A stretch of 8,160 nucleotides of DNA, taken from contig PRDT01000037.1 in the NCBI GenBank assembly GCA_003173995.1, positions 1 to 8,160 on the forward strand, read 5' to 3'. Below are positions 1 through 5,227 of the stretch, in pieces. The first letter of the stretch is position 1, and every line of letters starts with the position of its first letter. Below the pieces are notes generated by a model. It searched no databases. It saw only the letters and a program-made list of their open reading frames with translations, and was not told the origin of the DNA. Source of the stretch: Candidatus Levyibacteriota bacterium (GTDB taxonomy: Bacteria > Patescibacteriota > Microgenomatia > Levybacterales > UBA12049). The translations under genes were made by a program, and so were the position numbers.

Positions 1-215
1 GGTGTTGGAGTAGTGGTTGGAGGAGTATAGATAACTGGCTTTATAATTTCAGTTGGCGTTGCTGTTGGAGGAATAGGTGTTGGTGTGGCAGTTGGCCTTA
101 CTATCTCCTTCTGTGGAGTTGGCCTTGGAGCTATAACATGTTGTGACACCACTGGAGGTGGAAAAAACAGAGAAATTCCTGCCCAAAAAATAGTAAAAGC
201 ATAAAACGGTAACAT
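1..215 (-). CDS. Membrane-anchored or secreted protein with Pro/Thr-rich linker (N-terminal part)
   Basis: The visible 71 residues begin with a short hydrophobic stretch (about residues 3-18, ending FFPPP) that can act as a signal anchor or uncleaved signal. It is followed by a low-complexity linker rich in Pro, Thr and Ala with repeated PTxTP-like units from about residue 30 to the window edge. The reading frame is open to base 1, so the protein continues beyond the window and its functional domain is not seen. Such linkers normally space an extracytoplasmic domain from the membrane. An in-frame ATG also lies at 230, but a -10-like box (TATATT, 222-227) sits exactly 6 bases before the ATG at 215, so I prefer the latter. 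A different minus-strand frame is also open at 49-255 but gives Ser/Asn/Cys-rich nonsense. Function unknown. Confidence 0.6.
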   Translation of the reverse strand, partial: MLPFYAFTIFWAGISLFFPPPVVSQHVIAPRPTPQKEIVRPTATPTPIPPTATPTEIIKPVIYTPPTTTPT

Positions 216-221
216 TACAAG

Positions 222-255
222 AATATACATTAACCGTTAACACTATTACTGTCAA
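222..255 (-). promoter_or_regulatory. Promoter of the anchored-protein gene
   Basis: A perfect -35 box TTGACA lies at 250-255. Two -10 candidates follow: TAATGT at 227-232, with the ideal 17-base spacer, and TATATT at 222-227, which sits 6 bases before the ATG at 215 but gives a 22-base spacer. Either one places the transcript start within about 5 bases of the start codon at 215. Confidence 0.6.
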
Positions 256-294
256 GCAATTAAGCTATCTTAGGTATCAGATACGCAAACACCT

Positions 295-660
295 TTAAAA
301 TTCCATTGGGGTCATCAGTTGGAAATAATTCCCATCAGGATCTGCAAAAGTTGCAATTGTTGCTGACTCCATTTCCCCTGGATGATATGGCTTTGCAATG
401 ACCTCTGCACCAATTCCTTGTATTCTTTCAAATTCTTTCTCTACATCTTTTGTCTCAAAATTGACAAGAAGACGTTCTGGTTGAGCGTTTTTTCCTTTTA
501 CTTTATCGTGTGGTCCAATAGTAAATGCAGTACTCCCAACCATAAATCCAGCATATTCACTATCTGTCCAATCAGGATCTTTTTCAAAAACCTTTTTATA
601 GAATTCAACTAATGCTTTTGGATCTTCTGAAAAAAGTAGTATTGAATTAAAATTAAGCAT
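295..660 (-). CDS. VOC superfamily (glyoxalase/bleomycin-resistance fold) protein
   Basis: This 121-residue protein has the length and pattern of a single VOC unit built from two beta-alpha-beta-beta-beta modules. The first module opens with LLFSEDPKALVEFYKKVF. The second shows LVNFETKDVEKEFERI and ends in ATFADPDGNYFQLMTP, the family's DPDGN strand signature. The Glu usually found in that last strand as a metal ligand is Gln114, and the first strand has no His at the usual ligand place. A metal-dependent glyoxalase I activity is therefore unlikely, and a binding or resistance-type role is more likely; the ligand cannot be told. The ORF extends to a GTG at 669, but a good Shine-Dalgarno site, GAGGTGA, lies 5 bases before the ATG at 660, which I take as the start. 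It stands alone between leftward neighbours. Confidence 0.9.
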   Translation of the reverse strand: MLNFNSILLFSEDPKALVEFYKKVFEKDPDWTDSEYAGFMVGSTAFTIGPHDKVKGKNAQPERLLVNFETKDVEKEFERIQGIGAEVIAKPYHPGEMESATIATFADPDGNYFQLMTPMEF

Positions 661-665
661 CTCTA

Positions 666-672
666 TCACCTC
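666..672 (-). promoter_or_regulatory. Shine-Dalgarno site of the VOC gene
   Basis: GAGGTGA lies 5 bases before the ATG at 660 and overlaps the upstream in-frame GTG at 669, which excludes that GTG as the main start. It is notable because most other genes in the window lack such a site. No convincing -35/-10 pair is seen in the 84-base gap upstream. Confidence 0.75.
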
Positions 673-744
673 GAATTCCTAGATATAAACATCTATAAAC
701 TTTCATTTAATTTTAACATAAGATATATGAAGGTTGGATAAGAA

Positions 745-1560
745 TTAAGCAACTTCTTGGGGCCTTACTTCAGAGCGAAGAGATTTGAGGACGTCTAATT
801 TTCTCACAATATCATCAAGTAATTTTCTTTCAAGCTCAGCAAAGACATCTTCTTTTTTCTTTTTTGCCGATGCAATTTTCTTCTTCCATTCATACCATTC
901 CGATACACGAAGATTCTTGAATTCTTGTTGCCAAAATAAAATCATATTTTCAATATCAACAAGCATTTTTTCTAAATTTATCACTGTTGTCTCTTGCCAA
1001 TCTTCAGGAGAAAGGGTGCTATCAAAAGATTTGAGAGATTCAATATCTCCTTCCGCATATGCTTTATTAATTCTTTTCATTAGGTCTTCCCTTTGTGATT
1101 TTTCTTCTGGATCCAGTGCCAAATCGGGATGAAATTTCCGAATGAGTTTTTTCCAGATGATTTTTAATTCCTCTTCCATGTCTTCGGTTACTTGCTCTCT
1201 TTTTTCTAACAATTCTTTTTCTATTTCTATTTCTTCCTCTTGTTCTTTCTGCTTTCGCAAGATTTCGTTATAAAAGGCATCCTCTTCATGCTTAAGAGCT
1301 TCCTCATAACTCATACCTTCTTCCATAAGTCTTTTAAGATTCTTCAGCTGAATTATTTCCAAATCCAATTGATTGTCTTTCAAAAGCAAATATCCAATTC
1401 TGACATCATACTCATGTTTTATCAGGTCAAGTTCCATATTGAGTGTCTCCACTTTTTCTGTCCAAAGACTTAATGTCTTTCTTTTTTTGGTAATAGAGGT
1501 AATGAGTTGACGACGGGTTACTTCTTCCTTTTGGATTGTCTTGACCAGTACTCGTTGCAT
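745..1560 (-). CDS. Coiled-coil protein with central J domain
   Basis: This soluble 271-residue protein is very rich in Glu, Lys and Leu. Residues 1-130 are predicted long helices/coiled coil, ending in a highly acidic stretch with EQEEEIEIEKELLEKRE. Residues about 130-180 form a J domain: the HPD tripeptide at 144-146 sits in KLIRKFHPDLA and is followed by RINKAYAEGDIESL, the usual helix III pattern. A second helical region (about 195-265) follows. There are no Gly/Phe-rich, zinc-finger or DnaJ C-terminal domains, so this is a class C J protein. It would stimulate the ATPase of an Hsp70 (DnaK) and direct it to a particular client, possibly through the coiled coil. The start ATG has only a weak GGAA about 7 bases upstream. 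Client unknown. Confidence 0.85.
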   Translation of the reverse strand: MQRVLVKTIQKEEVTRRQLITSITKKRKTLSLWTEKVETLNMELDLIKHEYDVRIGYLLLKDNQLDLEIIQLKNLKRLMEEGMSYEEALKHEEDAFYNEILRKQKEQEEEIEIEKELLEKREQVTEDMEEELKIIWKKLIRKFHPDLALDPEEKSQREDLMKRINKAYAEGDIESLKSFDSTLSPEDWQETTVINLEKMLVDIENMILFWQQEFKNLRVSEWYEWKKKIASAKKKKEDVFAELERKLLDDIVRKLDVLKSLRSEVRPQEVA

Positions 1561-1587
1561 AAAAAAATTCCGTTTCCGGACGTGTGC

Positions 1588-1596
1588 ATCATAGCA
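1588..1596 (-). promoter_or_regulatory. Extended -10 promoter of the J-domain gene
   Basis: TATGAT (1588-1593) is preceded by TGC, giving an extended -10 (TGnTATGAT). No good -35 is seen; the region upstream is a pyrimidine tract. Transcription from here leaves a leader of about 20 bases, so unlike its neighbours this gene should not be leaderless. Confidence 0.45.
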
Positions 1597-1629
1597 TAGA
1601 ATGAAGAAAAGAAAAAGGAAAATCAGTAT

Positions 1630-2793
1630 TTAGATGAATTTATTTTGGCGAAGATCAATATAATAGTCTCTTTTTGAAATAACTAATGCACCAATACCAA
1701 TAAGTGTTGCAAATATCCAGAATATCCCTCCTATTACTGGTATCAGAAGAATAAGATAATACACCACAAGTCCTAATAGTAAAACCCATGCAGGATGGGT
1801 CTCATTTTTGGTAATTCTTTTGAGAATAAAAAGACCAATTGCCCAGCTGACAAATATTTTTGCAAAATATTCAAAAAGAAATAATGCAATAGCAAGAAGA
1901 ATTGCAAATGGAATACCGATAAGAAGTGCCAGAAGGAAAACGATAAGTATTGGAACAATAATAACTGTCAAGAATCCTATCAGTAGAGACCACCATGGTC
2001 TTTGCAAAATTACATTGGTCACATGTCCACTATAGATTGGTGCAAAGTTGAGAAGGAGAAGTCCTAAAAGAAATGCTGTGATAAAGCTTGCGAGTGATAG
2101 TATAAAAGACAGCCCTGCAAGAAAAGCTCCTACAGCAATATGTGGTTCTGGTGAAGGCTTAGGAGGGACAGTGTGATTTACCTTCCCAGTAATATGCGCC
2201 TGGGGATCAATAGTTGCAGTATTTTTACTCAGATAAGTTAAACTACCTTCAATTGATGCATTATTATTGACTGTCACCTGGCCACTCGCCCATACATCTC
2301 CTCCAATGCTACTTCCTATTGTCACTTGTCCACCCCCCACAACAACTGATTGTCCAACTGGTCCGTATAGAGTTACTTGCCCTCCTCCAGCAACAAGACT
2401 TCCGGCAATCTTTCCTGTATCCTCGACCGTCACATTGCCACCAATTACCGTCACATTGCCACCAACTGTCCCAGAAATTACTACCTGTCCACCTGCTACT
2501 CGAAGGTCATGATTGATAGTTCCGTGAATTGTTACTGTTCCACCTGCAACAAGTAAGTCATTGGCAATAGTCCCATCTACGAGGACATTTCCTCCAGCAA
2601 CATATGCATCATTTGTCACACTGCCCTCTACATTGACTGATTTACCCGATGCAAAATAATTTCCATTCACTGTCTCATTTTTCTCAAGCGTTACTGATTG
2701 CCCGGAATATGCTTCATTAGCAGCAAATACTGGGAGTGCAATAACAAACATTGCAAAACATACTACTCCCAAAAGGAGAAAAAGACGTTTCAT
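1630..2793 (-). CDS. Bactofilin-like polymer-forming protein with multi-pass membrane C-terminus
   Basis: This 387-residue protein has a signal peptide (residues 1-24, MKR then a hydrophobic core, VFA before the likely cut). Residues about 30-205 are regular right-handed beta-helix turns, each centred on VAGGxV-like segments near residues 65, 82, 99, 116, 134, 151 and 168, a period of 17-18 residues. A Pro-rich hinge (PPKPSPEPH, about 210-218) follows. After it come several hydrophobic helices at about 220-250, 267-303, 304-325 and 336-372, and a short charged tail. The beta-helix resembles polymer-forming (bactofilin-type) domains, but here it should lie outside the cytoplasm because of the signal peptide. 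It may form an envelope scaffold; no enzymatic motif is visible. The ORF reaches an ATG at 2835, but the promoter lies downstream of that, so the start is ATG 2793 (or 2796). Confidence 0.85.
   Translation of the reverse strand: MKRLFLLLGVVCFAMFVIALPVFAANEAYSGQSVTLEKNETVNGNYFASGKSVNVEGSVTNDAYVAGGNVLVDGTIANDLLVAGGTVTIHGTINHDLRVAGGQVVISGTVGGNVTVIGGNVTVEDTGKIAGSLVAGGGQVTLYGPVGQSVVVGGGQVTIGSSIGGDVWASGQVTVNNNASIEGSLTYLSKNTATIDPQAHITGKVNHTVPPKPSPEPHIAVGAFLAGLSFILSLASFITAFLLGLLLLNFAPIYSGHVTNVILQRPWWSLLIGFLTVIIVPILIVFLLALLIGIPFAILLAIALFLFEYFAKIFVSWAIGLFILKRITKNETHPAWVLLLGLVVYYLILLIPVIGGIFWIFATLIGIGALVISKRDYYIDLRQNKFI
2426..2465 (-). repeat. 19-bp direct repeat inside the beta-helix coding region
   Basis: Two identical 19-base copies (2426-2444 and 2447-2465, offset 21 bases) encode the successive GGNVTV units of one helix turn. 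The near-identity at DNA level suggests recent duplication or slippage within the repeat-coding region. Confidence 0.8.
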
Positions 2794-2800
2794 CATATTC

Positions 2801-2829
2801 ACTATAGTATTGTAAGAACGCTTTGTAAA
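2801..2829 (-). promoter_or_regulatory. Promoter of the polymer-forming protein gene
   Basis: TTTACA (2824-2829), a 17-base spacer, then TATAGT (2801-2806): each box is one mismatch from consensus. The -10 ends 7 bases before the ATG at 2793 and 4 before the ATG at 2796. The expected transcript start coincides with the start codon, predicting a leaderless mRNA. It also shows that the longer ORF starting at 2835 cannot be made from this promoter. Confidence 0.75.
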
Positions 2830-2863
2830 AAGCAAGCAAGGGCTTGATAAGAATATCTTGAGA

Positions 2864-2917
2864 GTCAGCTTGTCAGCTTCTTGGTGTTTTTTTGGTTACT
2901 TATCTGTCAAGATGACA
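2864..2917. promoter_or_regulatory. Small repeats in the divergent intergenic region
   Basis: The 150-base gap between the divergent genes holds an exact tandem 8-base repeat (GTCAGCTT twice, 2864-2879). It also holds a perfect inverted repeat, TGTCA-AGA-TGACA (2905-2917), and the half-site TGTCA recurs in the tandem region at 2872-2876 (GTCAG following T). This could be a regulator binding region for the plus-strand gene at 2944, whose own -35/-10 boxes are not clear. No protein can be assigned to the sites. Confidence 0.3.
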
Positions 2918-2943
2918 AAAAGTTATTTCAGTAAGCTATTACC

Positions 2944-3561
2944 ATGACACTGCTAAGAGATGACGAACAAGGTGCAAGACTTCAACTGCCCGATGCTGCC
3001 CCAGCGCTTGCCGCAACACAAGTCAGTATTAACGAACAAATTCGTCTCATCAAAGGACTTGCAGCAGGAGGAGCAGAAGGGAGCGGATTTATAGAGGATG
3101 AAGCATCAGTACTCCAGAGATTGTTATTTAATTTATCTCATCAAGGAATAAGGCAAGTGGAAGTCGAGTTTGAAATTCCAGGAGACGAAGCATACAGGGC
3201 AAGACGACTTGCGGCTGATGACTATTCTGATGAAGCAGAAGCCTTACGAGAAGAAAGAGAAATGGTTGCACTTCTTCGTATGCAACTTGCCGCACAAGGA
3301 GTTGCTGATACCGGTCAAGCAATGAGAACAACAGTAAGAGTAGAACCACCAACAATTGACAGACCAACTATTATTGCAGATGAAATGTATGGACGCCAAA
3401 CACTACCATTGCTTGGGGTGTTACCTGAGCTTCAAGGAATGGACCATTCAGCAACAGGATATGCCATCCCATTAAAATTTGTAAGAGAAGTACGCTTACA
3501 TGCTAAGCCAACACAACCAAATTCACCCGCTCCAATAATGCCAGCAAGACCAATGTATTAA
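2944..3561 (+). CDS. Hypothetical protein, Arg-rich and Lys-poor
   Basis: I do not recognise this 205-residue protein. It has no signal peptide or membrane segment, and no Cys or Trp. It has about 18 Arg but only 3 Lys, which is opposite to its Lys-rich neighbours, and it is also rich in Ala. Residues about 30-40 and 53-66 look helical, 71-79 (QVEVEFEIP) look like a strand, and 81-118 form a charged helix (DEAEALREEREMVALLRMQL). The C-terminal third is Pro-rich and ends PAPIMPARPMY, probably disordered. The DNA is more GC-rich than adjacent genes. It is transcribed divergently from the polymer-forming protein gene and its stop overlaps that of the HAD gene. No Shine-Dalgarno site precedes the ATG. 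The open frame of this length with codon-like base use supports a real gene; its function is unknown. Confidence 0.7.
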   Translation: MTLLRDDEQGARLQLPDAAPALAATQVSINEQIRLIKGLAAGGAEGSGFIEDEASVLQRLLFNLSHQGIRQVEVEFEIPGDEAYRARRLAADDYSDEAEALREEREMVALLRMQLAAQGVADTGQAMRTTVRVEPPTIDRPTIIADEMYGRQTLPLLGVLPELQGMDHSATGYAIPLKFVREVRLHAKPTQPNSPAPIMPARPMY

Positions 3562-4157
3562 AGAAGAGAAAGAGCCTGAATATCTTTTCTGAATTGTTCA
3601 AGATTGGTAAACAGTAATGTATTCATCCCAAGTGCTTTTGCTGGGGGAAGATTTATTTCTTTGTCATCTATAAAAAGAGTCTTATCAGGACTTACTCCTA
3701 CTTTTTCTAGCATTAATTGATAAATACCTGGATTGGGCTTCCTCACTCCTACTTCATGGGAAAAAATGCCACCACTAAAAAGTGAGAGGAAACCATACCT
3801 TTTTTCTGCTACCTCCGCCCTTTCTTTGACATTGTCAGAAAGAAAATATATTTTATATTTTTGAGAAAGCTCTGTAATAATTGTCTTTGTATCCTCAACA
3901 ATTTCATACACATCAAACCATTTCTGCTCAATTGTCTTGATATCTTTATGGAGACCAAATTTCTCCTCAAATGCTTTCCAAAAATCATCCCGGGTAATTC
4001 TTCCTTCTCGATAAGCATTTCCTACATCGCTATAATTGAGGAATTGATACGTGGTATCGTAGTCTTTGTGATAAGTCTCTGAAATATATTGGGCTAATCT
4101 TTTTGTTCCATTGGTAAAAAGTATTCCACCCAAATCAAAAATAATTACTTCAATCAT
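3558..4157 (-). CDS. HAD superfamily hydrolase (subfamily IA, YihX-like)
   Basis: This cytosolic 199-residue enzyme has all four HAD motifs. Motif I is IIFDLGGIL with the nucleophile Asp8; the second position is Gly10, as in the FDLGxV subgroup. Motif II is FLSDN (Ser107). Motif III is Lys140 in VRKPNP. Motif IV is FIDDKEIN (Asp164, Asp165, Asn169). Residues about 15-85 form the helical C1-type cap. The overall pattern resembles YihX-type sugar-phosphate phosphatases, so hydrolysis of a small phosphomonoester is likely, but the substrate is not readable from sequence. The ATG at 4157 is preceded by a TATAAT box 6 bases upstream, predicting a leaderless mRNA. A Shine-Dalgarno-like AAGGAG lies 12 bases from the ATG and could serve read-through transcripts from the regulator gene. 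The stop overlaps the convergent gene's stop. Confidence 0.9.
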   Translation of the reverse strand: MIEVIIFDLGGILFTNGTKRLAQYISETYHKDYDTTYQFLNYSDVGNAYREGRITRDDFWKAFEEKFGLHKDIKTIEQKWFDVYEIVEDTKTIITELSQKYKIYFLSDNVKERAEVAEKRYGFLSLFSGGIFSHEVGVRKPNPGIYQLMLEKVGVSPDKTLFIDDKEINLPPAKALGMNTLLFTNLEQFRKDIQALSLL

Positions 4158-4163
4158 GTGTTT

Positions 4164-4169
4164 ATTATA
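4164..4169 (-). promoter_or_regulatory. -10 box of the HAD gene
   Basis: A consensus TATAAT ends 6 bases before the ATG at 4157, so the expected transcript start is the A of the start codon. No good -35 is found at 16-18 bases; that position falls inside the dyad at 4177-4197, suggesting activator-dependent or weak initiation. Confidence 0.6.
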
Positions 4170-4176
4170 CTCCTTA

Positions 4177-4197
4177 GAGACAGGCTAGCGCTGTCTC
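4177..4197. promoter_or_regulatory. Perfect 7-bp inverted repeat between the regulator and HAD genes
   Basis: GAGACAG and CTGTCTC flank a 7-base loop that contains GCTAGC. It begins 7 bases after the regulator's TAA and covers the place where the HAD -35 would lie. It lacks a following T-run on the minus strand, so it is a poor intrinsic terminator. It could be a weak terminator for the regulator mRNA or an operator for the HAD gene. Its half-sites do not match the regulator's own dyad. Confidence 0.4.
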
Positions 4198-4203
4198 ATT
4201 CTC

Positions 4204-4620
4204 TTATTTGTGATGGTCACAATAATATCCAATTGCATCCCTAACAAATACTGCAAGTCCCTTTGCAAAGTTATCGTAATACGCTGTAAATCGTGGATCA
4301 TCAACATACATATGTCCTAAATTTCGATACATTTTTATAGGTGCATCATAAAATTGATTGATGTATTGATAATGTTTTTCAATAACATTTTGGACCTTTT
4401 CATTATCTATAGATTTACCACTTTTAAACAAATCCGCCATTTCCTTGGTAATATCTCGCTGGTCTTTTCCCGCCTTATCATAGTCTTTTTTGGTCCAGTG
4501 TTTGGTCCTTTGTATAGACTGCTTATAGGCATCAGTATATCCCCATTTTGCTTTTGCTTCTTCTTGTAATTTTTTCATTTCTTCATCTGAGAAACCTTGA
4601 TATAAATCGTCACTGCCCAT
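4204..4620 (-). CDS. Predicted internal product: free TipAS-like ligand-binding domain
   Basis: Translation from the in-frame ATG at 4620 (Met114 of the full protein) would give a 138-residue protein made only of the ligand-binding domain, without the DNA-binding part. The ATG falls at the exact domain boundary, in the Gly linker, and has a strong Shine-Dalgarno site 7 bases upstream. In Streptomyces lividans, tipA yields TipAL (about 253 residues) and the excess TipAS (about 144 residues) in just this way; the sizes here, 251 and 138, are close. The short form would sequester the drug. The sequence shows the site and frame; that it is used is inferred. Confidence 0.6.
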   Translation of the reverse strand: MGSDDLYQGFSDEEMKKLQEEAKAKWGYTDAYKQSIQRTKHWTKKDYDKAGKDQRDITKEMADLFKSGKSIDNEKVQNVIEKHYQYINQFYDAPIKMYRNLGHMYVDDPRFTAYYDNFAKGLAVFVRDAIGYYCDHHK

Positions 4621-4959
4621 ACTGCCACCTCCTTTCATATTGGTAATGGTAGTATCAATTGTTGAGAGCAAGGTCTCAATTCGCTTTTTCTTAGACTCAA
4701 GTAATTTCTTATGATCAACTAATGCTTCCATCATATTAAATTTTGGATTATCAATAATATTTTTAATCGCATCCAAAGAGAATTCTAATTCTCTATAAAA
4801 AAGAATTTGCTGAAGTCTCAGTAATTCCTTTTCTTCATAGTATCTATAGCCATTTTCTTTAATGCCAGATGGCTTGAGAAGTCCAACTTCATCATAATAA
4901 TGAAGCGTCCGGACACTTATCCCTGATAGCTTTGCTAATTTATTCACTGTATAACTCAT
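4204..4959 (-). CDS. MerR-family regulator with TipAS ligand-binding domain
   Basis: This 251-residue transcription factor begins with a MerR winged helix-turn-helix (residues about 1-70: YTVNKLAKLSGISVRTLHYY, then GLLKP, NGYRYY). A coiled-coil dimer helix (about 74-108) and a Gly-rich linker (KGGGSMG, 109-115) lead to a TipAS antibiotic-recognition domain (about 115-251; KWGYTDAYKQS, LGHMYVDDPRF, GLAVFVRDAI). TipA/Mta-type proteins sense drugs and activate transcription by untwisting promoters with long spacers. From memory of Streptomyces TipAL, its thiopeptide-bonding Cys214 aligns with Asn213 here, so covalent capture is unlikely. The start at ATG 4959 fits the family's N-terminus and the TATAAT 6 bases upstream; an in-frame GTG at 4980 lies upstream of that promoter. 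The HAD gene is downstream; an exporter lies upstream beyond a 300-base gap. See the separate internal-start entry. Confidence 0.92.
   Translation of the reverse strand: MSYTVNKLAKLSGISVRTLHYYDEVGLLKPSGIKENGYRYYEEKELLRLQQILFYRELEFSLDAIKNIIDNPKFNMMEALVDHKKLLESKKKRIETLLSTIDTTITNMKGGGSMGSDDLYQGFSDEEMKKLQEEAKAKWGYTDAYKQSIQRTKHWTKKDYDKAGKDQRDITKEMADLFKSGKSIDNEKVQNVIEKHYQYINQFYDAPIKMYRNLGHMYVDDPRFTAYYDNFAKGLAVFVRDAIGYYCDHHK
4625..4635 (-). promoter_or_regulatory. Internal Shine-Dalgarno site for the TipAS-like form
   Basis: AAAGGAGGTGG is a perfect complement to the core of the 16S 3' end, with GGAGG ending 7 bases before the ATG at 4620. It encodes the Lys-Gly-Gly-Gly part of the linker. It is the strongest such site in the window, whereas the gene's own first ATG has none. 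Confidence 0.7.
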
Positions 4960-4965
4960 GAGAGG

Positions 4966-4996
4966 ATTATAAACTATCACGCAGCGTGAGAGTCAA
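4966..4996 (-). promoter_or_regulatory. MerR-type promoter of the regulator gene
   Basis: TTGACT (4991-4996) and TATAAT (4966-4971) are separated by 19 bases, the over-long spacer typical of promoters activated by MerR-family proteins. The -10 ends 6 bases before the ATG at 4959, so the full-length regulator should be made from a leaderless mRNA. Confidence 0.8.
4973..4993. promoter_or_regulatory. Autoregulatory operator (21-bp dyad)
   Basis: A near-perfect palindrome centred at 4983 fills most of the spacer and touches the -35 box. The inner arms TCACGC and GCGTGA flank one base; the outer arms ACT and AGT are separated from them by one mismatched pair, so 18 of 20 arm bases pair. Size and placement are those of MerR/TipA operators, implying that the adjacent regulator controls its own gene. 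Confidence 0.75.
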
Positions 4997-5004
4997 GTGC
5001 TCAT

Positions 5005-5203
5005 AAAATTTGGTGTCTTTGCTTGAACCAAAGGCGTTACATTTTCATCGTCGTTCGAGTGAATGCATGAAACATAAGTTTTTGTGCCAGGGAAAACCGG
5101 CCAAAGAGCCGAGAAGGTATTATCTCCCGACACAAAACGAGATGTTGAAAGCATGAGCGAGACTAGACGAAAGCTTCTGCTTCTCTTGCGACCAAGAGAA
5201 GTT
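5005..5203 (-). ncRNA. Candidate structured RNA between the exporter and the regulator
   Basis: The 300-base gap is visibly richer in G and C than its neighbours and has no believable gene. On the minus strand a promoter-like pair (TTGATT 5233-5238, 17-base spacer, TACTTT 5210-5215) would start RNA near A5203. The RNA begins at once with a perfect 9-bp hairpin (CTTCTCTTG, loop GTCG, CAAGAGAAG; 5180-5201). A composite stem at 5080-5137 follows: TTTTGTG/CACAAAA, then GGGAGA/TTTCCC with one G-U pair, then CGGC/GCCG. Near the end, two mutually exclusive hairpins share bases (5017-5033 and 5009-5032); the second is followed by TTTTA, a weak terminator. I match no known family (tmRNA, 6S, SRP, RNase P considered). 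An 81-codon minus-strand frame crosses it (4993-5238), but the peptide looks like nothing known and I leave it out. Confidence 0.35.
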
Positions 5204-5227
5204 AAAAGAAAAGTATTGTTGTATAGA

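Noticed and set aside
49..255. Minus-strand frame giving a Ser/Asn/Cys-rich peptide
   Set aside because: It overlaps, in another frame, the signal-anchor plus Pro/Thr linker protein, which has promoter and protein-like structure.
2267..2516. Plus-strand frames rich in Pro, Thr and Leu
   Set aside because: They are antisense shadows of the Gly/Val repeats of the beta-helix gene.
2864..2917. CRISPR or iteron array
   Set aside because: Only two 8-base copies and one short inverted repeat; no regular spacing or further units.
5017..5033. T-arm-like hairpin with GTTCAAG loop as part of a tRNA
   Set aside because: The loop register is wrong for TTCRA and there is no acceptor or anticodon stem around it.
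4993..5060. tmRNA: the peptide SNDDENV read here resembles the ANDENY tag of E. coli
   Set aside because: No GGGG-type 5' end, no T-arm or CCA-bearing 3' end, and no room for the rest before the regulator gene; the peptide does not end in a typical ALAA/VAA tail. Chance similarity.
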